This document shows positions 7,593 through 15,031 of a stretch of 18,323 nucleotides of DNA, piece after piece. The first letter of the stretch is position 1. Every line of letters starts with the position of its first letter. Below the pieces are notes generated by a model. The model was given only the letters and a program-made list of their open reading frames with translations. It did not search any database and was not told the DNA's origin. Made by a program: the position numbers and the translations under genes. The stretch lies in NCBI GenBank assembly GCA_041486365.1, contig JBGPLH010000026.1:1-18323 (forward strand), read 5' to 3'. Source of the stretch: JBGPLH01 sp041486365 [NCBI: Thermodesulfobacteriota bacterium]. GTDB lineage: Bacteria; JAUYMQ01.

Positions 7593-8692
7593 ATTTCCTT
7601 CGCGACCCCATGAACTGGCTGCTGGTCTTCATCCCGCTGGCGGTGCTGTTCGATCGGCAGGGCCATGTTCCCGCGGCCCTCACCTTCGCGACGGCGGCGC
7701 TGGCCATCGTGCCCCTGGCGGCTCTGCTGGTGCGGGGCACCGAGCAGATCGCCCATCGCACGGGTCCCGCGGTCGGCGGGCTCCTGAATGCCACGTTCGG
7801 CAACGCGCCGGAGCTGATCATCGCCCTGGTCGCTCTTCGGGCCGGCCAGCTGGATCTCGTCAAGGCATCCATCGTGGGGAGCATTCTCGGCAACCTGCTC
7901 TTCGCGCTGGGCCTGTCGTTCTTCGTCGGCGGGCTCCGTCACCACACGCAGGAATACAATCCGAGTGGCGCCCGCACCCAGAGCTCGCTGCTGATGATCG
8001 CCGCGATCAGCCTGATCATCCCCAGCGTGTTCCACAACTTCATGACGCCGGACACGCTCGAGCTGGAACAGAGCCTCAGCAACGCGGTGGCGGTGGTCCT
8101 GCTGGTGGCCTATGCGTCGAGCCTCCTATTCATGCTGAAGACGCATCCCGATTACTTCGCCGCCGAGCGCGGCGGCGGGGACTCCGAAGAGGGAGAACCC
8201 TGGAGCATGGCGATGGCGCTGGGCGCTCTGCTCGGATCCGGGGTGCTCCTGGCCTTCCTGAGCGAGATCCTGGTGGGGGCCGTCGAGGAGACCGCCAGGA
8301 GCCTGGATATGTCGAAAGCGTTCATCGGGGTGATCGTCCTGGCGCTGGTCGGCGGGGCGGCGGAAACCTATGCCGCCCTGGCCATGGCCCGGAAGAACCA
8401 GCTCGACCTGAGCTTGGGCATCGCCGTCGGCAGCAGCCTGCAGATCGCGCTCTTCGTGGCGCCGGTGCTCGTTCTCATCAGCTTCGTGATCGGGCCCCGC
8501 CCCATGAACCTGGTGATGGGGAACGCGGGCTCCCTGATCATCTTCCTCTCGGTGCTGATCACGGCGATGATCTCCTCTGATGGAAAATCAAACTGGTTCA
8601 AGGGCCTGCTGCTGCTGTGCGTGTACGTGCTCATCGCCCTCATGTGCTACTTCCTGCCGAGTAACATGGCGACCCCGCAGATCGGGCCCTGA
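7574..8692 (+). CDS. cax: Ca2+/H+ antiporter, CaCA superfamily (CAX/ChaA type)
   Basis: A 372-residue polytopic inner-membrane protein that should export Ca2+ (or a similar cation) in exchange for protons. It shows the two inverted alpha repeats of the CaCA superfamily. The first, GGLLNATFGNAPELI, starts at residue 68 with Glu80. The second, GGAAETYAALAMARKNQLDL, starts at residue 260 with Glu264 and runs into GIAVGSSLQIALF. About eleven hydrophobic segments are visible, split near residues 195-210 by an acidic loop (Gly-Gly-Asp-Ser-Glu-Glu-Gly-Glu), as in other CAX proteins. The start overlaps pgi by 19 nt, so translation may be coupled. The next gene is convergent, so cax ends this transcription unit. 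Confidence 0.92.
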   Translation: MSRAGMNFLRDPMNWLLVFIPLAVLFDRQGHVPAALTFATAALAIVPLAALLVRGTEQIAHRTGPAVGGLLNATFGNAPELIIALVALRAGQLDLVKASIVGSILGNLLFALGLSFFVGGLRHHTQEYNPSGARTQSSLLMIAAISLIIPSVFHNFMTPDTLELEQSLSNAVAVVLLVAYASSLLFMLKTHPDYFAAERGGGDSEEGEPWSMAMALGALLGSGVLLAFLSEILVGAVEETARSLDMSKAFIGVIVLALVGGAAETYAALAMARKNQLDLSLGIAVGSSLQIALFVAPVLVLISFVIGPRPMNLVMGNAGSLIIFLSVLITAMISSDGKSNWFKGLLLLCVYVLIALMCYFLPSNMATPQIGP

Positions 8693-8695
8693 ACT

Positions 8696-8724
8696 CCGCG
8701 CGGCGAACGTTCCTCGCGCCGCGG
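8696..8724. terminator. Inverted repeat filling the cax/channel convergent spacer
   Basis: The arms at 8696-8706 and 8714-8724 pair as a GC-rich stem (CGCGGC with GCCGCG, plus flanking pairs and a small bulge) around a loop of about 7 nt. It spans most of the 35-bp spacer between the convergent stops. There is no clear T-tract, so it is a candidate bidirectional terminator or transcript-end stabiliser rather than a textbook intrinsic terminator. Confidence 0.4.
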
Positions 8725-8727
8725 GGC

Positions 8728-9408
8728 TCACTTTCGCGACGTGATCGACATCGCGACGAGCCGGGCGATGAGGATCGTCGGGAAGAGCTGACCCGTGAGC
8801 GCCTCCATCATGGCGAGTGACCGGGCCAGGTGGTGGAGCGGCGTCACGTCTCCGAAGCCCACCGTCGTGAGCGTCACGAAGCTGAAGTAGAAGAACGTCT
8901 CGGGGTGCGTCGCCGCGCTCGACGGGATTCCTCCCACGAGGAAGGCGCCCGGCGAGTTCACCTGGAGCGCCTGGTACAGGCAGCCCCACATGACTCCGAT
9001 CATCATGTACACGGCGATCGCTCCCTGGATCCGGTGGAAATTGATCGGTCCCTCCCGGAACACCTGCGCCAGCACCGCGGATGCCAGTAACCCGAGAAAC
9101 ACGAAGGTGCTGAGAAGGTTCAGCGTGTCCAGGGCCACGCCGCCCGGGACATGGCGCAGCACCTGAGTGACCAATTGGATCACGGCGACAGCGGTGACGA
9201 GAGGCGCGTGTCGCCGGTTGCCGGATACCACCGCAACCCCGGCGAGGAGGATCAGGACGAAGAAGAGGTCGAGAAGGAGCCGGCCGAGGAATCCAGCGTC
9301 CGTGGCGGGCGAGACGAAGAAGAGGAGGCCGATCAGGAAAAGGTTCAGCAGGGAGAGGCCGCGGTCCGAGGCCCAGAACATGGAGAAGACGCGGGGCAGG
9401 CGGGCCAT
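8728..9408 (-). CDS. Potassium channel-like membrane protein (Ion_trans_2 pore domain)
   Basis: A 226-residue inner-membrane protein with about six hydrophobic helices. The last two flank a pore loop whose selectivity filter reads TLTTVGFGDVTP (TVGFGD at residues 182-187). This is the K+ channel signature with Phe for the usual Tyr, a known variant. No arginine ladder is seen in the fourth helix, so it is unlikely to be voltage-gated, and no RCK/TrkA_N domain follows the pore, so gating is not evident. The start at 9408 has GGAGG (9421-9417) 8 nt upstream. It lies 34 bp downstream of the efflux lipoprotein gene in the same direction and is probably co-transcribed with it. Confidence 0.85.
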   Translation of the reverse strand: MARLPRVFSMFWASDRGLSLLNLFLIGLLFFVSPATDAGFLGRLLLDLFFVLILLAGVAVVSGNRRHAPLVTAVAVIQLVTQVLRHVPGGVALDTLNLLSTFVFLGLLASAVLAQVFREGPINFHRIQGAIAVYMMIGVMWGCLYQALQVNSPGAFLVGGIPSSAATHPETFFYFSFVTLTTVGFGDVTPLHHLARSLAMMEALTGQLFPTILIARLVAMSITSRK

Positions 9409-9442
9409 CCACGAACCTCCCGGACCGGCGCTTCACCCGTTC

Positions 9443-10861
9443 TCAGGGCTTGGCACCCGTCTCCGCCACGGACAGCCGCCACCCGCCGCCGAGCGCCTTG
9501 TACAGCGTCACGACGGCAAGCAGTCGCCGTCCGCGCGTCTGGGACAGCGCGATCTCCGCGGGGAAGAGCTGCTGCTGGGCGTCGAGCACTTCGTAATAGC
9601 CCGACAGGCCGCTCAGGAAGCGGACCTGGGAGAGGTCCACCGCTTCCCGGAGCGCCTTCACCGCCCGCTCACGCTCCCGCTCCACCTCGGCGAGTCCGCG
9701 AAACTCCGTGAGCGCGTCCGACACTTCCCGCAAGGCCCTGAGCACAGTCCGCTCGTAGTTGAGTTTCGCCTGCTCGAACTGCGCCCGTCGCGCCTTGTAC
9801 TGCTCGTAGAGACGGCCGCCGTTCACGATGGGGCCCGAGAACGTCGTCGCCAGCGACCAGAGGTTGGAGCCCGCGTCATTGATCGCCGACAGCTCCGGGC
9901 TCGCCTGGCCGTAGAACGAGGTGAGGCCGATCTTCGGCAGGAACTCTGCGATGGCGGCGCCCACCAGCGCGTTCGCGGCCACGAGGTTCTCCTCGGCCTG
10001 CCGCACGTCGGGGCGCCGCTCCAGGAGCGCGGCGGGAATCCCCGGCGGGATCTCGGGCGGGGTCGTCCATTGATCCAGCGGAACGCCCCGGGGGATCGGA
10101 CCGGGGTCGCGTCCGAGCAGGAGGCGGATCAGGTTCTCCTGGGCGACGATCCGGCTCTCCAGCGTCGGGACCGTGGCCGCGGCGTCGGCCAGGGCCGCCT
10201 CCCCCCGGGCCGGCGCGAGCTTGCTCGCGACGCCCCCTTCGTATCGCCGCTGAAAGATGTCGAAGGTCTTGCGGAACGACAGGACCGCCTGGCGGGCGAT
10301 CACCAGCTCTTCGTCCAGCTCCCGGAGCTGGATGTAGGCCGTCGCGACGTCGCTCACCAGGCCGAGCAGCACTCCGCGTCGCGCCGCCTCCGTGGCGAAC
10401 AAGTCCGCCTGTCCCGCCTGGCTCGTGCGCCGGATGCGGCCCCAGAGATCGATCTCCCAGGAAGCGTTGAGCACACCGAAGAACGCGTTCGCCGTGTTGC
10501 CGGTGGCGACGGGCTGGGAGAACGAGAAGGACCCCTTTGTTCGCTGGAACCCGCCGGCGTAGCCGACCGTCGGGAACAGTTCCGATCGGGCGATGGCCGC
10601 CTGGGCCCGAGCCTCGTCCACGCGGGAGGCCGCTTCGAGAAGATCGAGATTCCCCCCCAGCGACTCGCGTATCAGTTTCGAGAGCGTGTCGTCCCGGAAG
10701 ACCTCCCACCAGGGGAGATCCGCGATCGAGGCCGCCCGCGCCGGTCCGACCTGGCCGCGATAGGCGGCGGGCGGCTTCACCTCGGGGCGCTTGTACTTCG
10801 GGCCGAGAGCGCAGCCGGCAAGAAGGCCGAAGGCCGCCGCGGCGGCCACCCAGCGCCTCAT
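9443..10861 (-). CDS. Outer-membrane efflux lipoprotein, NodT/OprM-type (OMF family)
   Basis: A 472-residue TolC-like outer-membrane channel of the RND efflux lipoprotein class. The N-terminus MRRW plus a hydrophobic run ends in LLAGC (lipidated Cys17), followed by the family's opening GPKYKRPEVKPPAAYRG and PWWEVFRDD. Two OEP repeats follow, with the recurrent long helices (NLDLLEAASRVDEARAQ; PDVRQAEENLVAAN). ATG 10861 is chosen because it gives a proper lipoprotein signal; an in-frame GTG at 10915 would bury the signal. No periplasmic adaptor or RND/MFS/ABC pump gene is in the window, so it is an orphan here and its partner must be encoded elsewhere. Its ATG overlaps the stop of a small upstream ORF (ATGA), so its translation may depend on that ORF. 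Confidence 0.92.
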   Translation of the reverse strand: MRRWVAAAAAFGLLAGCALGPKYKRPEVKPPAAYRGQVGPARAASIADLPWWEVFRDDTLSKLIRESLGGNLDLLEAASRVDEARAQAAIARSELFPTVGYAGGFQRTKGSFSFSQPVATGNTANAFFGVLNASWEIDLWGRIRRTSQAGQADLFATEAARRGVLLGLVSDVATAYIQLRELDEELVIARQAVLSFRKTFDIFQRRYEGGVASKLAPARGEAALADAAATVPTLESRIVAQENLIRLLLGRDPGPIPRGVPLDQWTTPPEIPPGIPAALLERRPDVRQAEENLVAANALVGAAIAEFLPKIGLTSFYGQASPELSAINDAGSNLWSLATTFSGPIVNGGRLYEQYKARRAQFEQAKLNYERTVLRALREVSDALTEFRGLAEVERERERAVKALREAVDLSQVRFLSGLSGYYEVLDAQQQLFPAEIALSQTRGRRLLAVVTLYKALGGGWRLSVAETGAKP

Positions 10862-10938
10862 GAGCCCGGCGCTCCGCCGCGCAGGCGCCGAGCCTCCGGC
10901 TGCGTCTGGGCGCACGGTCGCGGTGGGGGGGCAAGCAT
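10858..10938 (-). CDS. Possible 26-residue leader peptide coupled to the efflux gene
   Basis: The ORF starts at ATG 10938 with a strong Shine-Dalgarno GAGGAG (10950-10945) 6 nt upstream. Its TGA overlaps the efflux ATG as ATGA. The efflux gene has no close Shine-Dalgarno of its own, so reinitiation from this ORF would explain its translation. The peptide begins M-L-A-P-P-P-R-P-C and contains a triple proline, a known ribosome-slowing sequence that needs EF-P. It has no homology I recognise. It may be a regulatory leader rather than a functional protein, and chance cannot be excluded for an ORF this short. Confidence 0.4.
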   Translation of the reverse strand: MLAPPPRPCAQTQPEARRLRGGAPGS

Positions 10939-11050
10939 GGGGCTCTCCTCACCTGAGGCCACCTTGAACTGGAATGAGAAGGCCGTCGGGTCTGGCAGGT
11001 TCATCAGGCGCGCGAGCGTGGGCACGGTAAAGGGTTGGCACAGAGGCGTA

Positions 11051-11080
11051 TGTATAGATCATCGCGGCCCGGGGCGAAAT
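11051..11080 (-). promoter_or_regulatory. Weak candidate promoter for the efflux/channel unit
   Basis: Reading leftward, TATACA at 11056-11051 is a good -10 in an otherwise GC-rich region. The -35 area (about 11079-11074, TTTCGC) matches poorly. It would give an untranslated leader of roughly 105 nt before the small ORF. Confidence 0.25.
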
Positions 11081-11223
11081 AGCATCGCCGCCCCCCGTTG
11101 CCTCTTTCGCAGAGCCCCGGATACGGGGTTCGCCCGAGGGACGGACGGCCGCCCCGGATGGCCGGATACCGGAAATCCTCGAGCCTCCCTGCCTTACACC
11201 CGATCAGGTCCATGGCCGGCGCC

Positions 11224-11252
11224 TTGATCGCTCGGAAAATCTCTGGTATTCA
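11224..11252 (+). promoter_or_regulatory. Candidate sigma-70-type promoter for the TPR lipoprotein
   Basis: TTGATC (11224-11229), a 17-bp spacer, then TATTCA (11247-11252) preceded by TGG, which gives an extended -10 TGn. Transcription would begin near 11259, leaving a leader of about 27 nt before the start codon. Confidence 0.45.
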
Positions 11253-11285
11253 TGGCCCCTTACGATTTTCACCTGCCCTGGAGGA

Positions 11286-13721
11286 ATGATGGTCACGTCG
11301 GGTTTCATGTGGGACGGGGTCCGGCGCCAAAGGAAGGCCCTCCGGATCCTGGCGGTCCTTCTCGTCGCGGTTCTGGCGGCCAGCTGCAAGAGCCCGGAGG
11401 AGAAGTTCGCCGAGCACATGAAGCGCGGCAAGGTGTTCATGGAGCAGGGGAAGAACGCGGAAGCGGTCATCGAGCTCCGGAACGCCGTGCAGCTTCAGCC
11501 CAACAACGCCGATGCCCACTACCAGCTCGGCCTGGCGTACATGAAGTCCAACGACCTGAACAAGACCTTCTGGGAGATGAAGGAGGCCGTTCGCCTCAAC
11601 CCGAAGCTCAGCGACGCGCAGCTCAAGCTCGGGAACATCTTCCTCCTCAGCCAGGACTTCAAATCGGCCCGCGAGAAGGCGGATCTGGTGCTCAAGAAAG
11701 ACCCGAAGAGCGTGGACGGGCATCTCCTCCTGGGCGGGTCCTACGCGGGAGAGCGGCAGTTCGATAAGGCGATCGCGCAGTATGACGAGACCCTCAAGAT
11801 CGATCCCAAGAATCTCACGGCCCTCTCCAACCTCGGGAACATGTACTTCGTGAAGCGCGACTTCGCGAAGGCGGAGGAGTATCTGCGGCTCGTCAAGCAG
11901 AGGGACCCCAAGAGCCTGCAGAATCGACTCTCACTGGCGGGCTTCTACACGGCCACGAAGGATATGCCCAAGGCCGAAGCGGAGTACCGGCAGGCGCTCA
12001 AGGACTTCCCGAAGGACGTGAACCTCCGGCTCATGGTGAGCAACTTCTACACGCAGAACGGGATGAACGACAAGGCCGAGGCCACGCTGAAGGGCGCGAT
12101 CAAGGCGATGCCCTCGGAGATGTCGCTGCGCTTCGCGCTGGCGAACTACTACCAGGCGAACAATCGCCCCAATGATGCGGAGCAGTTGCTCCAGCAGGCG
12201 GTGAAGGCATACCCCGAGGACCCGAATCCGCGGATCGTGCTCGGCAGCTTCTACGCCAAGAATCGCCGGTTCGATGACGCGATCCGGGAATTCCGCAAGG
12301 CCGCCGCGATGGACGAGAACAACAGCGTGGCGCGCGCCAAGGTGGCCGAGACGCTGCTCAACAAGGGGGAGACGAAGAAGTCCGAGGCCGAGATCGAAGC
12401 GATGCTCGAGAAGAATCCGAACGACCTGACCGCCATTTTCCTGAAGGGCCGTCTCGCGTTCCAGCGCAACGACCTGCCCACGGCGATCCAGTCGTTTCGC
12501 AAAGTCGTGAAGGACAACCCCGTGAGCGCCCAGGCCCACTACTTCCTCGGCATCTCCCACTACAAGAACTCGGAATTCGAGCAGGCCAAGGCGGAGCTGT
12601 TCGAGGCGCTCAAGTACAGCCCGCGCTTCTTCGAGGCCCAGGTGGCGCTCTCGGAGCTGTCGCTGCGCACCCAGGACTTCGAGGGCGCCCGGGAGCACGC
12701 GGAAGCGGCTGTGAAGCTCAACCCGGACAGCCCGGCCGCGATCCAGGCGCTCGGGACGTCGTTCCTGCTCCAGAAGAAGACCGACGAGGCCGAGGTCCAG
12801 TTCAAGAAGCTGGTCAAACAGGATCCCAATTCTGCCCAGGCGTGGTTCAACCTCGGGATCATCGCCGGCGGGAAGCAGGACGTGGCGTCGGCGGAGCGCG
12901 ACTTCGAGAAGGCGCTCGCCCTGAACCCCAACTATATCGAAGCGCTCATGAACTTGTCGAGCATCTACCGCTTCCGGAAACAGCCCGACAGGGTGCTCGC
13001 GCGGCTGAAGCAGGGCGCCGCCGCCGCGCAGAAGAATGCGCAGATCCAGGACCTCTACGGCGAGGCGCTGATCCAGGCCGGCAGGTTTGACGAGGCGCGG
13101 GCGGTGATCGACGGGGCGATCAAGCTCGACCCCAAGCTCGCCATGAGCTACGTCAACATGGGCAACCTGTACCGGCTCAGGAAGCAGCCCGCCGAGGCGG
13201 AGAAGTGGTACCTGAAGGCCGCCGACGTGGATCCCAAGTCCTTCGACCCGGAGCTGTTCCTTGCCACGCTCTACGAGGACCAGAAGCAATACGACAAGGC
13301 GATAAAGCACTACGAGAAGGCGGTGGGCCTGAACGGGGATTCCGCCGTGGCGAAGAACAACCTCGCGTACATCCTGGCCGAGCACGGCGGCAATATCGAC
13401 CGTGCGCTGGAGCTGGCCCAGTCGGCCAAGGAGCAGTTCCCGGACAACCCGTCGATCACCGACACGCTCGGGTGGATCTACTACAAGAAGAACATCACGG
13501 GCACCGCGATCGAGCTGTTCAAGGACGCCATCTCGACGTCGCAGCAGCAGAACCAGGACAACCCCACGCTGCACTACCACCTGGCGCTGGCCTACAAGAA
13601 GGCGGGCGACGTCGCCAACGCGAAATCCTCGCTCGCCAAGGCCCTCCAGATGAAGCCCGACTTCCCCGAGGCCGCCGAGGCCCGGAAGGAGCTCGCCTCG
13701 CTCGAGAAGCAGGGCGGCTGA
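11286..13721 (+). CDS. Large TPR-repeat lipoprotein (about 22 TPR units)
   Basis: An 811-residue secreted lipoprotein. After a basic start comes a hydrophobic run ending in AASC (lipidated Cys34), then, from about residue 40 to 793, some 22 contiguous tetratricopeptide repeats. Nearly all are exactly 34 residues; two near the C-terminus are longer. Each shows the usual small/large pattern (L-G-x-x-Y, A-x-x, P at the turn). Such superhelices bind other proteins, so this is probably a periplasmic scaffold held by an outer-membrane anchor (Lys follows the Cys, not Asp). The late NNLAYILAEHGGNIDRALELA and DTLGWIYYKK segments resemble TPR lipoproteins of exopolysaccharide/PEP-CTERM loci, but no exosortase is in view. 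GGAGG (11280-11284) is 1 nt from ATG 11286 and 4 nt from ATG 11289, so the second ATG may be the true start. The glycosyltransferase follows after 11 nt. Confidence 0.88.
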   Translation: MMVTSGFMWDGVRRQRKALRILAVLLVAVLAASCKSPEEKFAEHMKRGKVFMEQGKNAEAVIELRNAVQLQPNNADAHYQLGLAYMKSNDLNKTFWEMKEAVRLNPKLSDAQLKLGNIFLLSQDFKSAREKADLVLKKDPKSVDGHLLLGGSYAGERQFDKAIAQYDETLKIDPKNLTALSNLGNMYFVKRDFAKAEEYLRLVKQRDPKSLQNRLSLAGFYTATKDMPKAEAEYRQALKDFPKDVNLRLMVSNFYTQNGMNDKAEATLKGAIKAMPSEMSLRFALANYYQANNRPNDAEQLLQQAVKAYPEDPNPRIVLGSFYAKNRRFDDAIREFRKAAAMDENNSVARAKVAETLLNKGETKKSEAEIEAMLEKNPNDLTAIFLKGRLAFQRNDLPTAIQSFRKVVKDNPVSAQAHYFLGISHYKNSEFEQAKAELFEALKYSPRFFEAQVALSELSLRTQDFEGAREHAEAAVKLNPDSPAAIQALGTSFLLQKKTDEAEVQFKKLVKQDPNSAQAWFNLGIIAGGKQDVASAERDFEKALALNPNYIEALMNLSSIYRFRKQPDRVLARLKQGAAAAQKNAQIQDLYGEALIQAGRFDEARAVIDGAIKLDPKLAMSYVNMGNLYRLRKQPAEAEKWYLKAADVDPKSFDPELFLATLYEDQKQYDKAIKHYEKAVGLNGDSAVAKNNLAYILAEHGGNIDRALELAQSAKEQFPDNPSITDTLGWIYYKKNITGTAIELFKDAISTSQQQNQDNPTLHYHLALAYKKAGDVANAKSSLAKALQMKPDFPEAAEARKELASLEKQGG

Positions 13722-13732
13722 CTCCCCGCATC

Positions 13733-14536
13733 ATGACCGACACGTCCCCGTCCCCGTCCCGTCCCGGGCCCGCCGCCGCGCTCGCACGCCCCGAGAAAGT
13801 CATCATCGTCATGCCCGCCTACAACGCGGCGCTCACACTCGAGAAGACCTACCGCGAGATCCCGGAAGGCTCCTACGACGCCATCATCCTCGTCGACGAC
13901 GCAAGCAAGGACGACACGGTCCGCATCGCGCGGGAGCTGAACCTGATCGTGGAGGTCCACCCGGTCAACAAGGGGTACGGCGGGAACCAGAAGACCTGCT
14001 ACTCACGGGCCCTCCGGGAGGGGGCCGACATCGTCGTAATGCTCCACCCGGACAACCAGTACGACCCCTCGATCGTGCCCTACCTCGTGGCGCCCATCGC
14101 GTCAGGGGAGGCGGACGTGGTGCTGGCCTCGCGCATGCTTGGCCATCCGCTCAGAGGGGGGATGCCGCTCTACAAGTTCATCGCCAACAAGGCGCTCACC
14201 TTCGCCGAGAACGTGGTGCTCGGGACCGGTTTCTCCGAATTCCATACGGGATATCGGGCTTTCAGCCGCAAGGCCCTGCAGAGCGTGAACTTTTTCTCCA
14301 ACTCCGACGACTTCGTCTTCGACAACGAGATCCTCGTTCAGCTCCACCTGCAGCGCATGCGGATGAAGGAGATTCCGGTCACCACACGGTACGCCCACGA
14401 CTCCTCCTCCGTGGGTTTCCTCCGCAGTTGCGTCTATGGCCTGGGCATCGTCCGAACACTTGTCAAATATTTGCTTCATCTGAAGGGGATTCGCCACGAG
14501 CCGATGTTCGAGGGATCCCTCCCTCCGAAAAGCTGA
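13733..14536 (+). CDS. Family 2 glycosyltransferase, DPM1-like
   Basis: A 267-residue GT-A fold glycosyltransferase that should transfer a sugar from a nucleotide-sugar donor, possibly to a lipid carrier, at the cytoplasmic face. Motifs in order are VIIVMPAYNAA, ILVDDASKDDT (Asp55, Asp56), NKGYGGNQKTCYSRAL, VVMLHPDNQYDP (residues 102-112, His105-Pro106-Asp107 where many relatives have DxD), SRMLG, and EFHTGYRAFSRKAL. The last is characteristic of a group of bacterial dolichol-phosphate-mannose-synthase-like enzymes. No C-terminal membrane helices are present, only an amphipathic stretch. The first 20 residues are Pro/Ser-rich linker. ATG 13733 lies 11 nt after the TPR stop, so the two are an operon. 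Donor and acceptor cannot be told from sequence. Confidence 0.9.
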   Translation: MTDTSPSPSRPGPAAALARPEKVIIVMPAYNAALTLEKTYREIPEGSYDAIILVDDASKDDTVRIARELNLIVEVHPVNKGYGGNQKTCYSRALREGADIVVMLHPDNQYDPSIVPYLVAPIASGEADVVLASRMLGHPLRGGMPLYKFIANKALTFAENVVLGTGFSEFHTGYRAFSRKALQSVNFFSNSDDFVFDNEILVQLHLQRMRMKEIPVTTRYAHDSSSVGFLRSCVYGLGIVRTLVKYLLHLKGIRHEPMFEGSLPPKS

Positions 14537-14575
14537 TTTCCTTCTGAATTCCGCACGTTTTGTAGGGCATTTCGC

Positions 14576-14603
14576 TTGACAAGTGATCGGCCCCTGCATT
14601 AAT
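14576..14603 (+). promoter_or_regulatory. Strong candidate promoter upstream of the first FadL gene
   Basis: A consensus TTGACA (14576-14581), a 16-bp spacer and ATTAAT (14598-14603, 4 of 6 to TATAAT) preceded by TGC, an extended -10. This is the best sigma-70-like match I find in the window, and it sits in a locally AT-richer stretch after the glycosyltransferase stop. Transcription would begin near 14610, about 420 nt before the FadL start codon. Confidence 0.6.
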
Positions 14604-14609
14604 AGTGGC

Positions 14610-15031
14610 ACACTTTTCGGAGCCGGTTTCCGGTTCCGGAAGGGTTCCTGACGGCAACGGGGGTCGCGAGCCGCTTCTCTCTCCTGGCTCGCGGGTGTTT
14701 CCTGCGTTCGCGTTTCGTTCAAAAGAAGATTGTGTAGCGTTCTCCTTCGAGAAGAGGGAGGCGGAGAACGTCCGGGTTCGCGCGCGTGGACGCTCACTCC
14801 GATGGCGCCATGGCCGGATTCCGCGGAGCGCCGGCTCGGATTGAGAGAGGTTCAACTTTCCCGGGAGCGCGGGGTATCGCTCCGGGGAATCACCCTCGGG
14901 CGGCCGCGACAGCGAGCCGACGGGCGCGAGGCGAGGCACTCACCTTCAGGCGTCGTCCCGGCGCCGTCATGCCGGGTTCCAGGTCCGGGCGCGCATGCGC
15001 GCGCTTCGGGTCCATGGAGGGCGGGACTCTC
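14610..15031 (+). promoter_or_regulatory. Long structured 5' leader (or small RNA) before the first FadL gene
   Basis: The stretch from the likely transcription start to the FadL ATG has no supported ORF but many inverted repeats. They are GGAGCCGG/CCGGTTCC with a TTT loop (14619-14637, one G-U pair), GGAA/TTCC (14638-14648), CGCGAGCC/GGCTCGCG (14665-14672 with 14686-14693), CGTTCTCC/GGAGAACG (14738-14745 with 14763-14770), GGAGCG/CGCTCC (14864-14869 with 14878-14883), and a 14-bp palindrome at 14989-15002. I do not recognise any riboswitch class. It could be a regulated leader, a small RNA gene, or an unusually long ordinary leader. Confidence 0.45.

Larger units (their letters stand above)
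10939..11285. other. Intergenic region between the divergent efflux and TPR genes
   Basis: This 347-bp stretch holds no ORF with a Shine-Dalgarno. It should contain back-to-back promoters. I see a leftward TATACA (11056-11051) with only a poor -35, and a rightward promoter candidate at 11224-11252. Between them lie three CCGGAT copies (11117, 11154, 11162) and a CCCCG-GATA-CGGGG hairpin (11115-11128). These may be regulator sites, but the repeats are short. Confidence 0.5.

Noticed and set aside
9167-11227. A 686-codon plus-strand frame across the channel, the efflux lipoprotein and the intergenic region
   Set aside because: It is antisense to two genes with unmistakable motifs (TVGFGD filter, LLAGC lipobox) and its protein is Arg/Gly/Pro-rich with no domain signs.
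11098-11289. A 63-codon ORF running into the TPR gene start
   Set aside because: It has a non-ATG start with no Shine-Dalgarno, lies mostly upstream of the candidate TPR promoter, and its protein resembles nothing I know.
11400-13660. A 102-bp periodicity that might be read as a DNA tandem repeat
   Set aside because: The period reflects 34-residue TPR units; the nucleotide copies are too diverged to be a recent tandem duplication.
14606-14620. Possible sigma-54 promoter (TGGCAC element) near the FadL leader, and another TGGCAC at 11036
   Set aside because: Neither has the required GC at the -12 position; both end without a TTGC-like element at the right spacing.
14605-14844. A 79-codon ORF in the leader of the first FadL gene
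   Set aside because: Its GTG lies upstream of the predicted transcription start, no Shine-Dalgarno precedes it, and its sequence is Arg-rich without any recognised motif.
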